A stretch of 64,000 nt of DNA from Ancylostoma caninum. Its lineage: Eukaryota > Nematoda > Chromadorea > Rhabditida > Ancylostomatidae. The position numbers and the translations under genes were made by a program. The notes beneath the pieces are model-generated. The model had not been told where the DNA came from, searched no databases, and was given only the letters and a program-made list of their open reading frames with translations. The first letter of the stretch is position 1; each line of letters begins with the position of its first letter. Location: contig JBAJFG010000057.1 in the NCBI GenBank assembly GCA_037903475.1, positions 310,001-374,000 on the forward strand, given 5' to 3'. Positions 32,814 through 43,960 of this stretch are shown here, in pieces.

Positions 32814-33563
32814 GGGAGGGCGGTCGTATGGCGCGATTCTTCGGGTAGCACTAGACACAGGCCGAATCTGGGGCGCGCTACTACCACCCGATTACGGTCT
32901 CGCGTCGCGGTTGCCTGGATCTGCCTGAGGGAGCAACTCGTCCATCTAACCATCATCCGAGCGTAGAGAAGAACGTTGGACTAGCTTTACCAGTGGTTTT
33001 TAGGGTGTAGGGATGAACGAACGTTTCGAACATCAAGCTTATTTGAATACCCCAGTAGATATACTGTTAAAACAGAGGAGTTTTGAGTTTTTACGGAAGC
33101 CCAACGAATTCTCTGTTACAATGAGAACCTTCCTGAAATGTCCGAACAAATACTTCTAAAATGTAAACTTTCCAAATTTCCGAATAATTGAATTACCCGA
33201 ACTCGTAGCTTCCTGAAGTTATTGGATTAGGGGCGCCACGGATGACTCGTATATAAAATTGAACTCTTGACGTCAAATTAGTCTATGTAAAGATTAATTA
33301 CGTCAAAGCTCTATCAATTCTATGTAAAAATGTAGCACATAGAGAACTGAAACCTAGTTTCGGAGCTTCGTTGCAGAGAGGTAACTGCGACTCTGTATGC
33401 TCTCTTCCACCGTAGGATAGTAGAGGAAAGGTGGACGAGTTGCTCTGCCAGGCAGATCCATGCAAACCGTGACGCATGACCGTAATCGGGTGGTAGTAGC
33501 GCGCCCCAGACTCAGCCTGTCTTTAGTGTCACCCGAAGAATCGCGCCATACGACCTACACCCC
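32814..33563. mobile_element. Long-TIR element (about 750 bp), absent from the right arm
   Basis: The two ends are inverted copies for about 140 bp: GGTCGTATGGCGCGATTCTT, then TCGGGT, GGGGCGCGCTACTACCACCC and GCAACTCGTCCA. The right arm at about 46438 runs CATACATCCATACAGCG without it. An extra ATCC at the right boundary suggests a short target duplication, but its length could not be settled. Long TIRs are seen in Mutator-like and foldback elements. No transposase frame. Confidence 0.75.
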
Positions 33564-34414
33564 ATCCATCCATACAGCGTCCTTGTGAGCGTAATCACAC
33601 CTCCATCAAAAGCTAGAAACCGCAATTTCTCTGATAACTGTGCAGTACGAACGCAGCCCGTATGGACTAAATCACCAGAATTTCACAGTCTGCCGTTAAA
33701 ACAGTGATATACACTGCATGCAAACAGCAAAAGCCTGCGTAAGATTAGCTTAGCACGGAGGACTACACTCGACACTCTCTTTTGCGCGCCATGGACGAGA
33801 TCGGACCCCGTTTGGACGAGATTGGACGTCGCAACGCGGACCAGATCAGACCGGCGGGGTCGGATGAGATCGGAAATAATCATGTATCTCTAGCGTTACT
33901 TCTTTTCGTTAAATGACACGATTTGCTCGAGCAGAGTGCACCCCAGCTATTGTTACCAGGATAATTCGTTTACTTTGAAGTATCGGCTACATGTTACCCT
34001 CTTGGGAACGTTCACGAATCACGCATCTGCTATCTACACAACTTTTGGAGATCGCTCACAATTCCTCTACGTTATTGCTAATGAGTTGGAGTTAGCGCCC
34101 ATGGAAATCTCCTTCTCTCGAATCTTTTCTAGACGAGCGCTGGGAGGAAGAAATGACATGGAAATTGAAACTATTAATTTCTTCGCTCTCATCTATTTTT
34201 GCTCACTGCTGTTCTATTCTCACTATAGTAAGCAGCGCAACAAGCATCGGGAATGTTTTTGGTCTTTGCTGTCTTTCGTTTCCTTTCTCAAGAAAATGTA
34301 TGGTACTATGTATACCTATACCTAAAAATTGGGACTACGAAACGTCTTTTACCTAATACGTATTGCCCCCGCCACCTACTGCTGTAAATCTTACTTTCTT
34401 CTTAATTGGCAGTT

Positions 34415-34433
34415 CATGTGTGTGTGTGTGTGT
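34415..34433. repeat. GT microsatellite
   Basis: Alternating TG run within the Helitron 5' part. Confidence 0.85.
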
Positions 34434-34749
34434 GCACGAGAACCAGCCACCAAAAACGGGAAATACCTACATCATTGTGTTCAGCGCTTCGAGTTATGTA
34501 CGAAAATGTGGTAAATTTCGATTTTTACGTTGAATTAGAGGTGTTTCGGGCCACGCCAGTCATGTTCAGACATGTTAATGTCCAACTGTTGTTTTCATCA
34601 CAGTCGGAATGAATGAGATAGGCCTGTGATTACAGAACCGTATAAAAGGAGAGAGACGGATAGGTTGCCTTTATAACGAAGAGGAAGAACGAGGCGGACG
34701 AGGAACGACGAGGATGAGGATTAGGCCTTAGTGTAGTGTTAGAGGTGGG

Positions 34750-35725
34750 CTGGGGGTGTGATAAGGATGCTCCGGCGTCCATAAGTGAGGAAATGTCTGA
34801 AGTCAAGTCCAAAGGCGTGATAAGGGAGCGCCGTCATCCAAAAGTGGGGAAACGCCTGGAGTCGGGTCCAACGGTGTGATAAGGGTGCGCCGGCGTCGAA
34901 AAGTGGAGAAACGCTTGGAGTCGGGTCCAACGGTATGATAAGAGTGCGCCGGCGTCCAAAAGTGGGGAAACGCTTGGAGTCGGGTCCAACGGTGTTATAA
35001 GGGTGTGCCGGCGTCGAAAAGTGGGAAAACGTCTGGAGTCGGGTCCAACGGTGTAATAAGGGAGCGCCGTCATCCAAAAGTGGGGAAACGCCTGGAGTCG
35101 GGTCCAACGACGTGATAAGGGTGCTCCGGCGTCCAAAAGTGGGGAAACGCTTGGAGTCGGGTCCAACGGTGTGATAAGGGAGCGCCGTCATCCAAAAGCG
35201 GGAAAACGCCTGGAGTCGGGTCCAACGGTGTGATAAGGGAGCGCCGTCATCCAAAAGTGGGAAAACGCCTGGAGTCGGGTCCAACGGTATGAGAAGAGTG
35301 CGCCGGCGTCCAAAAGTGGGGAAACGCCTGGAGTCGGGTCCAACGACGTGATAAGGGTGCTCCGGCGTCCAAAAGTGGGGAAACGCTTGGAGTCGGGTCC
35401 AACGGTGCGATAAGGGTGCGCCGGCGTCGAAAAGTGGGAAAACGCTTGGAGTCGGGTCCAACGGTATGATAAGAGTGCGCCGGCGTCCAAAAGTGGGGAA
35501 ACGCTTGGAGTCGGGTCCAACGGTGTGATAAGGGTGCGCCGGCGTCCAAAAGTGGGGAAACGCCTGGAGTCGGATCCAACGGTGTGATAAGGGTGCGCCG
35601 GCATTCAAAAGTGGGAAAACGCCTGGAGTCGGGTCCAACGGTGTGATAAGGGTGAGCCGGCGTCGAAAAATGGGGAAACGCCTCGAGTCGGGTTCAACGG
35701 TGTTATAAGGTAGCGCCGGTGCCTA
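34750..35725. repeat. 59-bp minisatellite array (about 16-17 units)
   Basis: The unit contains GTCGGGTCCAACGGTGTGAT, AAGGGTGCGCCGGCGTCC and AAAAGTGGGGAAACGCCTGG, period 59 bp. It is the same family as the 50-bp array at 19885-22235, which lacks about nine bases of the AACGCCTGGAG segment. Minus-strand open frames of up to 299 codons result from the repeat and are not genes. Confidence 0.93.
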
Positions 35726-36794
35726 AAAATGGCAGAGAGCCCGAAAATGTGGAGATCGACGGAGGGAGGATACGCGCTGTCCACTACTAAAGAAATGACA
35801 CGAGTCAGGTGCATATTCGCTCAATCGTTTTGCTGGCGCCTAGCATCACTGGTAAAAAACTAGAAGTCAGACCTCAGCAGTGATTAATATGCAATCCGTG
35901 TAAATCTCTCCTCCTTACATCCCCTCTCGCGTTCTTCTCCTCTCATTTGTTTATGGATACACCACATCCTCTTCTTTTATATGTTCAAAGTGGCTCTTAT
36001 CACTTGACCAGTTTTAAGAAACAAAAAATGATAAACCGTTTCCTGCGATCATTCCAGATTTAAGCAGTCATACATAATTATTTCAGTCAACTATATATGT
36101 TTTGAATAGTTCAACAGCTACTTCAGTGGAGCAAAAGGTAAAATTGCCGCGAGAAACTCGATTTGTCCTCTTTGATAGGTCCAGTTTCACATGAAGAAAA
36201 GCAATGGAAAAGATGTGGAACGCATTATAAGTGGTATGGCTGAGTTCATTAGGATGAAAAAGGGAGAAAGTCATGCGAGCGAAGCAAGCATTGGGAAAAG
36301 TCTGGAAGTCCGGCGTCAGCCGGACGGCCAGACTGGTAGTAATTTATCGGGCCCTATTAGTGGCAGACAAGAGAGGGGGGGGGGAAGAAAAACTGAGGAC
36401 TTTGACTTTGGGACACTGAGAGGTGGAATACAAAAAAAACCATTATATTTCTTGGTGAATAACTAAAAACATATAATCAAAACATGGGACTAAAATAAAA
36501 TCAGCAGACTTTCCAGCTAGTTTGTAGGAGGGTAAACTTGAAAAACGTTTGTAGAATAAACTGGAAAAATTTGCTAGCTATGTTTAAGTTCTTTAGTGTT
36601 GTCCGCTCCTGATCAGTTAGTGCAGCAGTAGAGAAAAACAGCACTTCCACCTGTACACATCGCCTCCGATCAAATGGGTAATGGCTGCAATTTTCGTACC
36701 AATTCCCTTATTTTGTTGGTTTTTTGCCTGGCTCAAGATTTTAAACTCCGATTAGCTCCATCATTCCAGGAATGCTTAGGATGACCATGCTTTT

Positions 36795-36955
36795 CAGGGC
36801 CGCGCGTACGCAGCCCCACACACAAAAATTTAGCTGTTGGCGAATCTCAGTTCGAGACTGCCACACGGGTCAGCCCGGGCGAAAGTGCAATGCGCGGGCC
36901 TCACCATGGGGGTCCCGCCTTAATGATCGCGAGACGCCCCCAGCCAGGTAAGTTT
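36795..36955 (-). ncRNA. U1 snRNA gene, left-arm copy
   Basis: 161 nt. On the minus strand it begins AAACTTACCTGG, the 5' splice site recognition end of U1, and holds the conserved stem-loop I/II segments (GATCATTAAGGCGGG, GGTGAGGCCC, CATTGCACTTTCG), the CTGACCCGTGTGGCAGTC segment, the Sm-type AATTTTTG and a final GC stem. It is identical by eye to the copy at 44998-45158 although flanks have diverged. Pairs with 5' splice sites as part of the U1 snRNP. Confidence 0.95.
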
Positions 36956-36994
36956 ATGAGCCGTTGTCGTGCGTTGGGAGCCCGCTCCCCGCTC

Positions 36995-37004
36995 CGTACC
37001 CCTC
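36995..37004 (-). promoter_or_regulatory. Putative proximal sequence element (PSE) of U1, left copy
   Basis: GAGGGGTACG on the minus strand at -49 to -40. The equivalent GAGAGGTACG is found at -51 to -42 of four of the five U2 genes, so this is the best candidate for the shared snRNA promoter element. Confidence 0.6.
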
Positions 37005-37650
37005 GCTGCCGCAACTACGCAGCCCCGCTTGTTCCGAGAGAGCGAGGCTGTTAGGCGGGCGTCGGTAGCGTTGAAACGATACGCATGCAATGTTGTCCTC
37101 CGATGAGGACATTACTGGGGGATTCAGAAGCAGTGTTCTGCAAGAAGTCTCGGTGAAGAAGTAGTGTAAATTTGGTAAGTTTCCTAAGAGTATTTGAAAT
37201 TACACTTATGTTTGCTTCATAAAATTTACTAAAGGTTGTCTACAAGATGATATGAAGGAAAAATGAGACGAACTCTGCAATTATTGCCATGGTGGAATCC
37301 GCACTGATCTATTCTATTCCTCTTTTACTTTTGGAATTACGCGTGGGCATTTCTGTTTGGGATAGAATTTGCTTCAAAAACCGAAACACAGCGCCGTTAC
37401 CCAAACGCTTACAATATTCACTGTGGTATCGAGGATCTTTCGGCACTGCCATTGGCAAGGCTGAGGGACTCAACCCTCGTATCTCGCAACTGACAACGTT
37501 CTCAATCTAAGTGCGAGGCTGTTAGTTAGGGTGCAATTGGCTTTTGGATTCAGTCAAAAAAAAAGTCCACTCCAAACTTTGAGAGGTGGTTTCCTCAACA
37601 TAAGACTTTTCTCTCGTTTTTTTATTCTGCGCTTGTTCCTCCCTCGAGAG

Positions 37651-37835
37651 GTGGGCCGATCCCAACAGCAGTGCAACGCTGGGCCGACCCGCGATGGGGT
37701 GCGAGCAAGCCCGCGACCCCATCCGGTCCCAAAAATCAAATAACCTTAACGAGACTCATTCGAATCTCTATCGAAGGTTAACTCGATAAGAACAGAAACT
37801 AAACTTTGATCTTAGCCAAAAGGCCGAGAAGCGAT
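37651..37835 (-). ncRNA. U2 snRNA gene, copy A
   Basis: 185 nt starting ATCGCTTCTCGGCC. It has stem-loop I, a perfect stem IIa (TATCGAA/TTCGATA), stem IIb, Sm site TGATTTTTGG, stem III (GATGGGGT/ACCCCATC) and stem-loop IV. The branch-point recognition segment, normally GUAGUA, reads UUAGUU (RNA positions 34-39). Its 5' flank resembles that of copy E, its 3' flank that of copy C. Confidence 0.92.
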
Positions 37836-37876
37836 GTCGACCTCGCTTTGGAGCTGGACCACCTCAGCCATAGAGT

Positions 37877-37886
37877 CGTACCTCTC
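37877..37886 (-). promoter_or_regulatory. Putative PSE of U2 copy A
   Basis: GAGAGGTACG on the minus strand, at -51 to -42, followed by the conserved GCTGAGGTGGTCCAGCTC toward the RNA start. Confidence 0.6.
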
Positions 37887-39539
37887 ACTGGTGGCCTGAG
37901 ACTCAATTATTTTCGCCGAGGAGTGCAACGAGAAAGGCGCGCTCACCTGTGAAAGTAACACGTTGTGTATTACAGTTTGCTCCGACATTAGTCCGGGTCA
38001 TACCTCAAGGTGATTAGGGTGTCTTAATATTATCGTTAACAGGTCAGACAGTCACATCTATTGGGCCGGTGTATTTCTGCAATACCCACCCATCGATTAT
38101 TGGGATGGTCAACCTCCTCCTAGAAAAGAATCACTATCTGACAAGTTGTAAGGGAAAGCTCACGGTCTAATTTTGGCAGCGTCGATAAGAGATCAGTTCG
38201 TGGAAAACACTGGAATGTGAAGCGAAATTGGACAGAAACAACCTCTACTGGGATTCATGGATGTTCCCGGAAAAGCAGTCTAACCGCTATTCCAGGACGG
38301 AAGTGTGCTCCTGTTGAAAATGGTTGTTTCTCAAGCAAACGACGTGCTTCAGTAAGAGACAAGAAGTTCTGTTGAAGAAAACAGAATTTTTAGTCTTTTT
38401 TAAAGGAACTATGATGGTCCTAAATAAGTGGGAAGCTCAAAACCTTGATTAGTCGCGGCACAGGAGATCTCTGCTTAGGCCAAGATGGGCGCTAAAGCTT
38501 TTACAGTTGAATTTCCACGTTTAAGTTTCGAGATGTAACTTTTTTTGACAAAGGGGGATAGAGCCCCGCCTATCCAGGGAAAGGCGGAATTTTCTTATTT
38601 ATTCATTGCCCTGAAAGTAAAGAAAGAAAATTCAGTGGTCCATAAAACTGCGTTAGTAATACAATTTCTTCTGTGAACTAATAAAGATGACTATTGCAAG
38701 TCGCCTTCGCAGATAATTTGGCGATAACCCATAAGTTGGAGGCGATAGCAATCGAGTTTTTTAGTTTGGGAAAAATTGCCGTAAATCGTTATTCGTAAAT
38801 CGTAAATCGTAATTGCGCACACCCCTGTTCTATGCTGCTGGTCGTATACAACTTCCATCTAATTTTTCACGAAAAGCTTGTCCTCCACTCCTCCTTCTCG
38901 TCCTTCTTTGTTTTTCTTCGCCATCTGCCTTGGCAATCATCCGGCACCCAGCCGTTCTCACCGATCCTGAAATTTTCCTTTATTCGTAGCCGCGGCTTCT
39001 CTTTGCTTCAGAAAGCTTTTCCATGACCATATCTGCTGAGAATTTAACTCACAGTTTTGGATAGGACATGCGAATGGTTGGTAGCGATGGATGAAGTCCA
39101 TCGCTATCCAACCTTATCGGCCGCAAAGACATAGAAGGAATTTCTTTCGCTGAAACTCTCATCAGGGTGGTTATTCCAGATGCCGTTCGCGATCATCAAA
39201 AGCTTTCTATGTATCTGCAACACCTTTCTAACGGAATCACTCTCTTCCAACAATTTCCTACATTAATCCCAACTTAACCTCACAGAAACGAGCGCCCACT
39301 ACAACTGGACATATATGTTTTGTAGGCTATTTTGTATTGCCCAATGTAAAATCTGCTCTTCCCTGGATGAGTTGGGTTCTATTCCTCTTTTCCGAAAATA
39401 GGATGTCGAGATTAACCTGTAAAAGCAACATTTTAGCGTTTTTTTTTGCTCCTTCAACTTGAAAATTTCCGAGTTTTTCTTGCATCGGTTGACTTCGGAA
39501 ACAGAAGCGAAGTTCCTCAGAACTTGTTTCGTTACCTCA
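37887..39539. other. U2 flank (37887-38490) and unassigned sequence
   Basis: 37836-38490 is an inverted, diverged copy of 49190-49827 (the upstream flank of U2 copy E). The remainder to 39539 shows no coding or structural feature beyond a short repeat of CGTTATTCGTAAATCGTAA at about 38785. Confidence 0.6.
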
Positions 39540-39731
39540 ACATCGACAAGGCTGAGGGACTCTTCGTACGTTCAACGTTCTCAATCTAAGCGCAAGGCTT
39601 CTGCGTAGGGCATACTAGGGTGCTGTAGTCGTATGAGAAGAAAATTCCAACCCTAACTTTGAGATATAGTTCCCTCAGCACAACACTTTTCTCTTGGGTT
39701 TTTTATTATGTGCTTGTTCCTCCCTGAGGAG

Positions 39732-39916
39732 TTGGGCCGATCCCAGCAGCAGTGCAACGCTGGGCCGACCCCCGATGGGGTGCGAGCAAGCGCGCGACCC
39801 CATCCGGTCCCAAAAATCAAATAACCTTAATGAGACTCATTCGAATCTCTATCGAAGGTTAATTCGATAAGAACAGAAACTAAACTTTGATCTTAGCCAA
39901 AAGGCCGAGAAGCGAT
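39732..39916 (-). ncRNA. U2 snRNA gene, copy B
   Basis: 185 nt, same architecture as copy A, with UUAGUU at the branch-point recognition site. It is head-to-head with copy C (957 bp between RNA starts). PSE-like GAGAGGTACG is present at -51. Confidence 0.92.
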
Positions 39917-39957
39917 GCCCAACTCACTCCCGAGCTGGACCACCTCAGCCAACGAGT

Positions 39958-39967
39958 CGTACCTCTC
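39958..39967 (-). promoter_or_regulatory. Putative PSE of U2 copy B
   Basis: GAGAGGTACG on the minus strand at -51 to -42. Confidence 0.6.
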
Positions 39968-40822
39968 ACGGTGGCCTGGCCTGTCGCTGTCTCAGCGGAT
40001 GTGTCCAGAGAAGGACAGGTGTGCTAGTGAGAATGGCGAGAACCTCTTTTTCATCAGGTCACCGTTAGTGCTCCATTGCTCATTGCTGGCAAGGTGACCC
40101 CCTTACTGGAAGGGAAAAGCGTCACCAACAGAAAAGAATTAAATTTCACAGAAAATTTTGACTAGGCGTTCACCAATCATTTTTCTTGACGACGGTTCAA
40201 GACGATATTCAAAATATGGCTGAAGCAGCGGTTTTCAGTGGTGGGATTTGTGAACATTCCTGAGTGGGTTTTCTGTTTCCCGCTCATTCAAGGCCAGGGC
40301 TAGTACCTCTAAAATGTTAAATATTTTGCCTTTTCAGTACATAACTCGTGTTTCTACAGAAGCAAGTCGTTCGCTTGAAAAACACCCATTTCTGGAGGTG
40401 GAACTCATCTGCTTTGTAACAGCTAATAGATCATTACTTCCTCGGGAGCGTTCATGAATGCCACCACAGGATAGTTATGTCCAGCTTCGCGCTGCGTTCC
40501 AATGTTCCTCACGAACAGATTTCTAAACGACACTGTTAGAATCACAAATTCACATCAATCAAAATCGTGACCATTCCTTTACAATTTCCATAGTAGTAAA
40601 ACTTTTTCCTAGGAAGGGGTTGACCATAGAAATACCCCGATCTGATAAGTGTAACACTCGCACCTGTTAACGGTGATGTTTGCGGCCCACTATCACCTTG
40701 AGGCATGATGACCCACACTAATAACAGAGCGAACTAGAGTACTCATCGTGTTATCCTTAGAGGTGTGCGCGCCTTTCTCGTTGCACTCCTCAGCGAACAT
40801 AATTGAGTCTCAGGACACCAGT

Positions 40823-40832
40823 GAGAGGTACG
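40823..40832 (+). promoter_or_regulatory. Putative PSE of U2 copy C
   Basis: GAGAGGTACG at -51 to -42 of copy C. Confidence 0.6.
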
Positions 40833-40873
40833 ACTCTATGGCTGAGGTGGTCCAGCTCCAAACTGAGGTCGAC

Positions 40874-41058
40874 ATCGCTTCTCGGCCTTTTGGCTAAGAT
40901 CAAAGTTTAGTTTCTGTTCTTATCGAATTAACCTTCGATAGAGATTCGAATGAGTCTCGTTAAGGTTATTTGATTTTTGGGATCGGATGGGGTCGCGGGC
41001 TTGCTCGCACCCCATCGCGGGTCGGCCCAGCGTTGCACTGCTGTTGGGATCGGCCCAC
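40874..41058 (+). ncRNA. U2 snRNA gene, copy C
   Basis: 185 nt with all U2 stems and the Sm site. Branch-point recognition segment UUAGUU at 40907-40912. It forms a divergent pair with copy B. The downstream CTCGAGGGAGGAACAAGCAC is shared by all copies and may be the 3'-end formation box. Confidence 0.92.
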
Positions 41059-41599
41059 CTCTCGAGGGAGGAACAAGCACAGAATAAAAAAAAAACGAGA
41101 GAAAAGTCTTATGTTGAGGAAACCACCTCTCAAAGTTTGGAGTAGACTTTTTTTTGGACTGAATCCAAAAGCCAATTGCACCCTAGGTAACAGCCTCGCA
41201 CTTAGATTGAGAACGTTGTCAGTTGCGAGATACGAAGGTTGAGTCCCTCAGCCTTGTCGATGGCGGTGCCGAAAGATCCTCGATACCACAGTGAATATTA
41301 TAAGCGTTTGGGTAACGGCGCTGTGTTTCGGTTTTTGAAGCAAATTCTATCCCAAACAGAAAGAACAGCGCACGCGTAATCCTACTATATTAAAAGATTT
41401 GGTCGCTAATTCCCGAGAACGCGTCTGTTACTGCGCGTCGACTCTTAGCGCATTGTTGATACGCAGTGTTGTGACGAGTCTTTTAAAAAAGGGGCCTATG
41501 GCCTAAATTTCCACATTGTGCGCTTTTTTCGTCCTAGATCTTCATCTTCCTTGTTATAGGGTGGAACTTCCCTAAGGGCCGGCGTAGGTTTTAGGCTAC

Positions 41600-42075
41600 T
41601 TCGCACCTGGGATTATCGATTCGTTTATCGATTATATCGATTTCATTGATTTTTCGCTAATTTTGCCCCGGGCGCGGCGAAGACATGTCTACTAGGGCAT
41701 GTCAATACGCTGAACACGAATATGATAACCGTTTCGTACGGCACTATCGATTTATCGATTTTATTGATTTTTCGCTAATTTTGCCCCGGGCGCGGCGAAG
41801 ACATGTCTACTGGGGTATGTCAATACGCTGAACACGAATATGATAACCGTTTCGTACGGCGCTATCGATTTTATTGATTTTTCGCTAATTTTGCCCCGGG
41901 CGCGGCGAAGACATGTCTGCTGGGGTATGTCAACACGCTCAACACGAATATGACAACCGTTTCGTACGGCAATATCGATTTATCGATTTTATTGATTTTT
42001 TGCTAATTCTGCCACGGGCGCGGTGAAGACATCGCTGCTGGAGTATGTCAATACAATGAACACGAATATGAGACA
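41600..42075. repeat. 110-118 bp tandem repeat (about 4 units)
   Basis: Units start at about 41645, 41763, 41873 and 41991 with ATTGATTTTTCGCTAATTTT, then GCCCCGGGCGCGGCGAAGAC, and end in TATCGATTTATCGATTTT; the 8-bp internal difference is one TATCGATT more or less. Confidence 0.92.
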
Positions 42076-43060
42076 CATAGAGACACACGGGTCCATTGGT
42101 CGGAATATTCCTGTGGGTTCAGCTAGCTGGGCCAGTGGTAAAGTAGCGCTGGTCCCATCTAAGGTGCACACGGGTGCATTCGTCAGGGCTTTCCCTTGGG
42201 TTCGACTGTGCCAGTGGTAAACATGTGCTGGTCTCAGATAAAGGGGCACACGGGTCCGTTGGTCAGAACTTTCCCGCCATTGGTAAAGAGGTTTAGGTCT
42301 GTGATAAAGAGGCACACGGGTCGTTGGTCAGCACTTTGCCTTGGGTTCGACTGGGCTAATGGTAAAAAGGCGCCGGTCTCAGGTAAAGGGGCACAAAGGT
42401 CCATGGTCAGAATTTTCCCGCCAGTGGTAAAGAGGTTCTGGTCTGTGGTAAAGAGGCACACGGGTCGTTGGTCAGTACTTTGCCTTGGGTTCGATTGGGC
42501 TAATGGTAAAAAGGCGCTGGTCTCATGTAAAGAGGCACAAAGGTCCGTTGGTCAGGACTTTCCCTTGGGTTCAACTGGGCCAGTGGTAAACAGGCGTTGG
42601 TCTCAGGTTAACGGTCGCACGAGTCTGTTGCTCGAAATTTTTTTTGGGATCGACTGGGCCAATGATAAACAGGTGCTGGTCTCAGGTTGAGGGGCACACG
42701 GGTCCGTTGGTCAGAATTTTTCTTTGGTCTTGACTGGGCCAGTGGTAAAGTAGCGCTGGTCCCCTCTAATCTGCACACGGGTCCGTTGGTCAGGATTTTC
42801 CCTTGACTGCGACGCTGTCAGCAGCAAAGTTGCGCCGGTGTCAGATAAAGGGGCACACCTGTCGCGCCGGTCTCAGGTAAAGCGGCACACGTGTACACAT
42901 GTCCACTGGTCGGTATTTTCTGTTGGGTTCGACTGGGCCAGTAGTGAAGTGGCGAGGTCTGTTGGTCGGGATTTTCCCTCGAGTTCGGCTGGCTGGCTCA
43001 GTGGCAAAGCGGTGTTAGTTTCAGGCAAAAGGGAGACGTGTTCGTGGTCGTGAAAAATTT
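42076..43060. repeat. Diverged 70-75 bp minisatellite
   Basis: Repeated blocks GCACACGGGTCCGTTGGTCA, TTGGGTTCGACTGGGCCAGT and GCTGGTCTCAGGTAAAGGGG recur about 13 times with variable spacing and much substitution. Open frames across it (up to 164 codons) are artefacts. Confidence 0.88.
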
Positions 43061-43261
43061 CAATTAGTCAATTTTGGCATTTTGTGATTCCTCGGCAAGC
43101 TGTTTGCCACTGTTTAGTTTGAGTTTCTCAAAATCTAGTTTTATTCAGACAGGTGTTGAGACTGAATGAAGTGCTTAATTAGGTTTGTTTGCAGACAGTC
43201 TACTCGAACTCTAATACCAACACTGATAGAATGCGGTGAAACTTTGAGCCAAGGAACTCAC

Positions 43262-43960
43262 GGGGCCGCTATCTCGCGCAAAAGCCTAGACAATAATTTG
43301 CGCACCCACTCAATGTATCTCGCCAACCCCTGGATTACCTCCCTTCCCAGAAACTGATATAAAAGCCTGGACAATAAATTGCGCACCCACCCAATGTGTC
43401 TCGCCAAACCCTGGATTACCTCCCTTCCCAGAAACTGATATAAAAGTATAGACAATAATTTGCGCACCCACCTCATGTATCCCGTCAACCCTGTGGATTA
43501 CCTCCTTTTCTAGAAGCTTAGGCAGAAGCCCAGACAATAATTTGCGCACCCACCCCATGTATCTCGCCAACCTCGTGGATTACCTCGCTTTCCAGAAGCT
43601 TTGGCAAACACCTAGACGGTAACTTGCGCACTCACCCAATGTATCTCGCCGACCCTGTGGACCACCTCCCTTACTAGAAACTCAGGCAAAAATCTAGAAA
43701 ATAACTTACGCACCCACCTCATGTATCCCGCCCACCTTGTGGATTACCTCCCGTTCCAGAAACTCAGGCAAAAGCCTAGACAATAAATTACGCACCCATC
43801 CCATGTATCCCGCCAACACCGTGGATCACCTCCTCAAGTATCCCACCAATCTCATGGAGCATCTTCGTTTCCTAAGCTTAAGCGAAAAATAACCAATAAC
43901 TTATGCTCCTACTCATTTATCCCATCAACCCTGTTGATCATCTCCCTTCCCTAGGTCACG
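43262..43960. repeat. 81-84 bp minisatellite (about 8 units)
   Basis: Units carry AATTTGCGCACCCACCC, ATGTATCTCGCCAACCC, TGGATTACCTCCCTTCC and CAGAAACT. The last units (after about 43800) are degenerate and partly truncated. Confidence 0.9.

Larger units (their letters stand above)
34389..36336. mobile_element. Non-autonomous Helitron with exact empty site and minisatellite cargo
   Basis: The left end starts TCTTACTTTC after an A; the right end is a perfect GTCCGGC-GTCA-GCCGGAC hairpin, GGCCAGA, CTGG, then T. The right arm (about 45611-45625, reverse strand) reads GTGTAAATAGTAATTT, that is, A and T adjacent with nothing between, matching Helitron insertion without target duplication. It is 1,948 bp, contains a 59-bp minisatellite and no Rep/helicase. 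Confidence 0.88.
15190..37345 (+). repeat. Left arm of a large inverted segmental duplication
   Basis: Reverse complement of 44605-48690 aligns to this interval in order: 48440-48690 with 15190-15500, 47860-48440 with 15500-16084, 46889-47860 with 22819-23770, 46440-46888 with 32156-32813, 45612-46437 with 33564-34388, and 44605-45611 with 36337-37345. The gaps in the left arm are five separate insertions, each missing from the right arm. Removing them leaves about 4.1 kb, equal to the right arm. The left end falls within the last stem-loop of U2 snRNA. Confidence 0.85.

Noticed and set aside
34739..35638. Minus-strand 299-codon frame
   Set aside because: Entirely inside the 59-bp minisatellite of the Helitron.
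36300..36336. Hairpin GTCCGGC-GTCA-GCCGGAC as a transcription terminator
   Set aside because: It is the 3' signature of the Helitron, repeated at 22748-22767 with the same CTGG end.
42196..42690. 164-codon frame
   Set aside because: Made of diverged 70-75 bp tandem repeats, with no domain-like content.
43256..43960. CRISPR-like spacing of repeats
   Set aside because: Units are contiguous 81-84 bp minisatellite copies with no spacers, in a eukaryotic genome.
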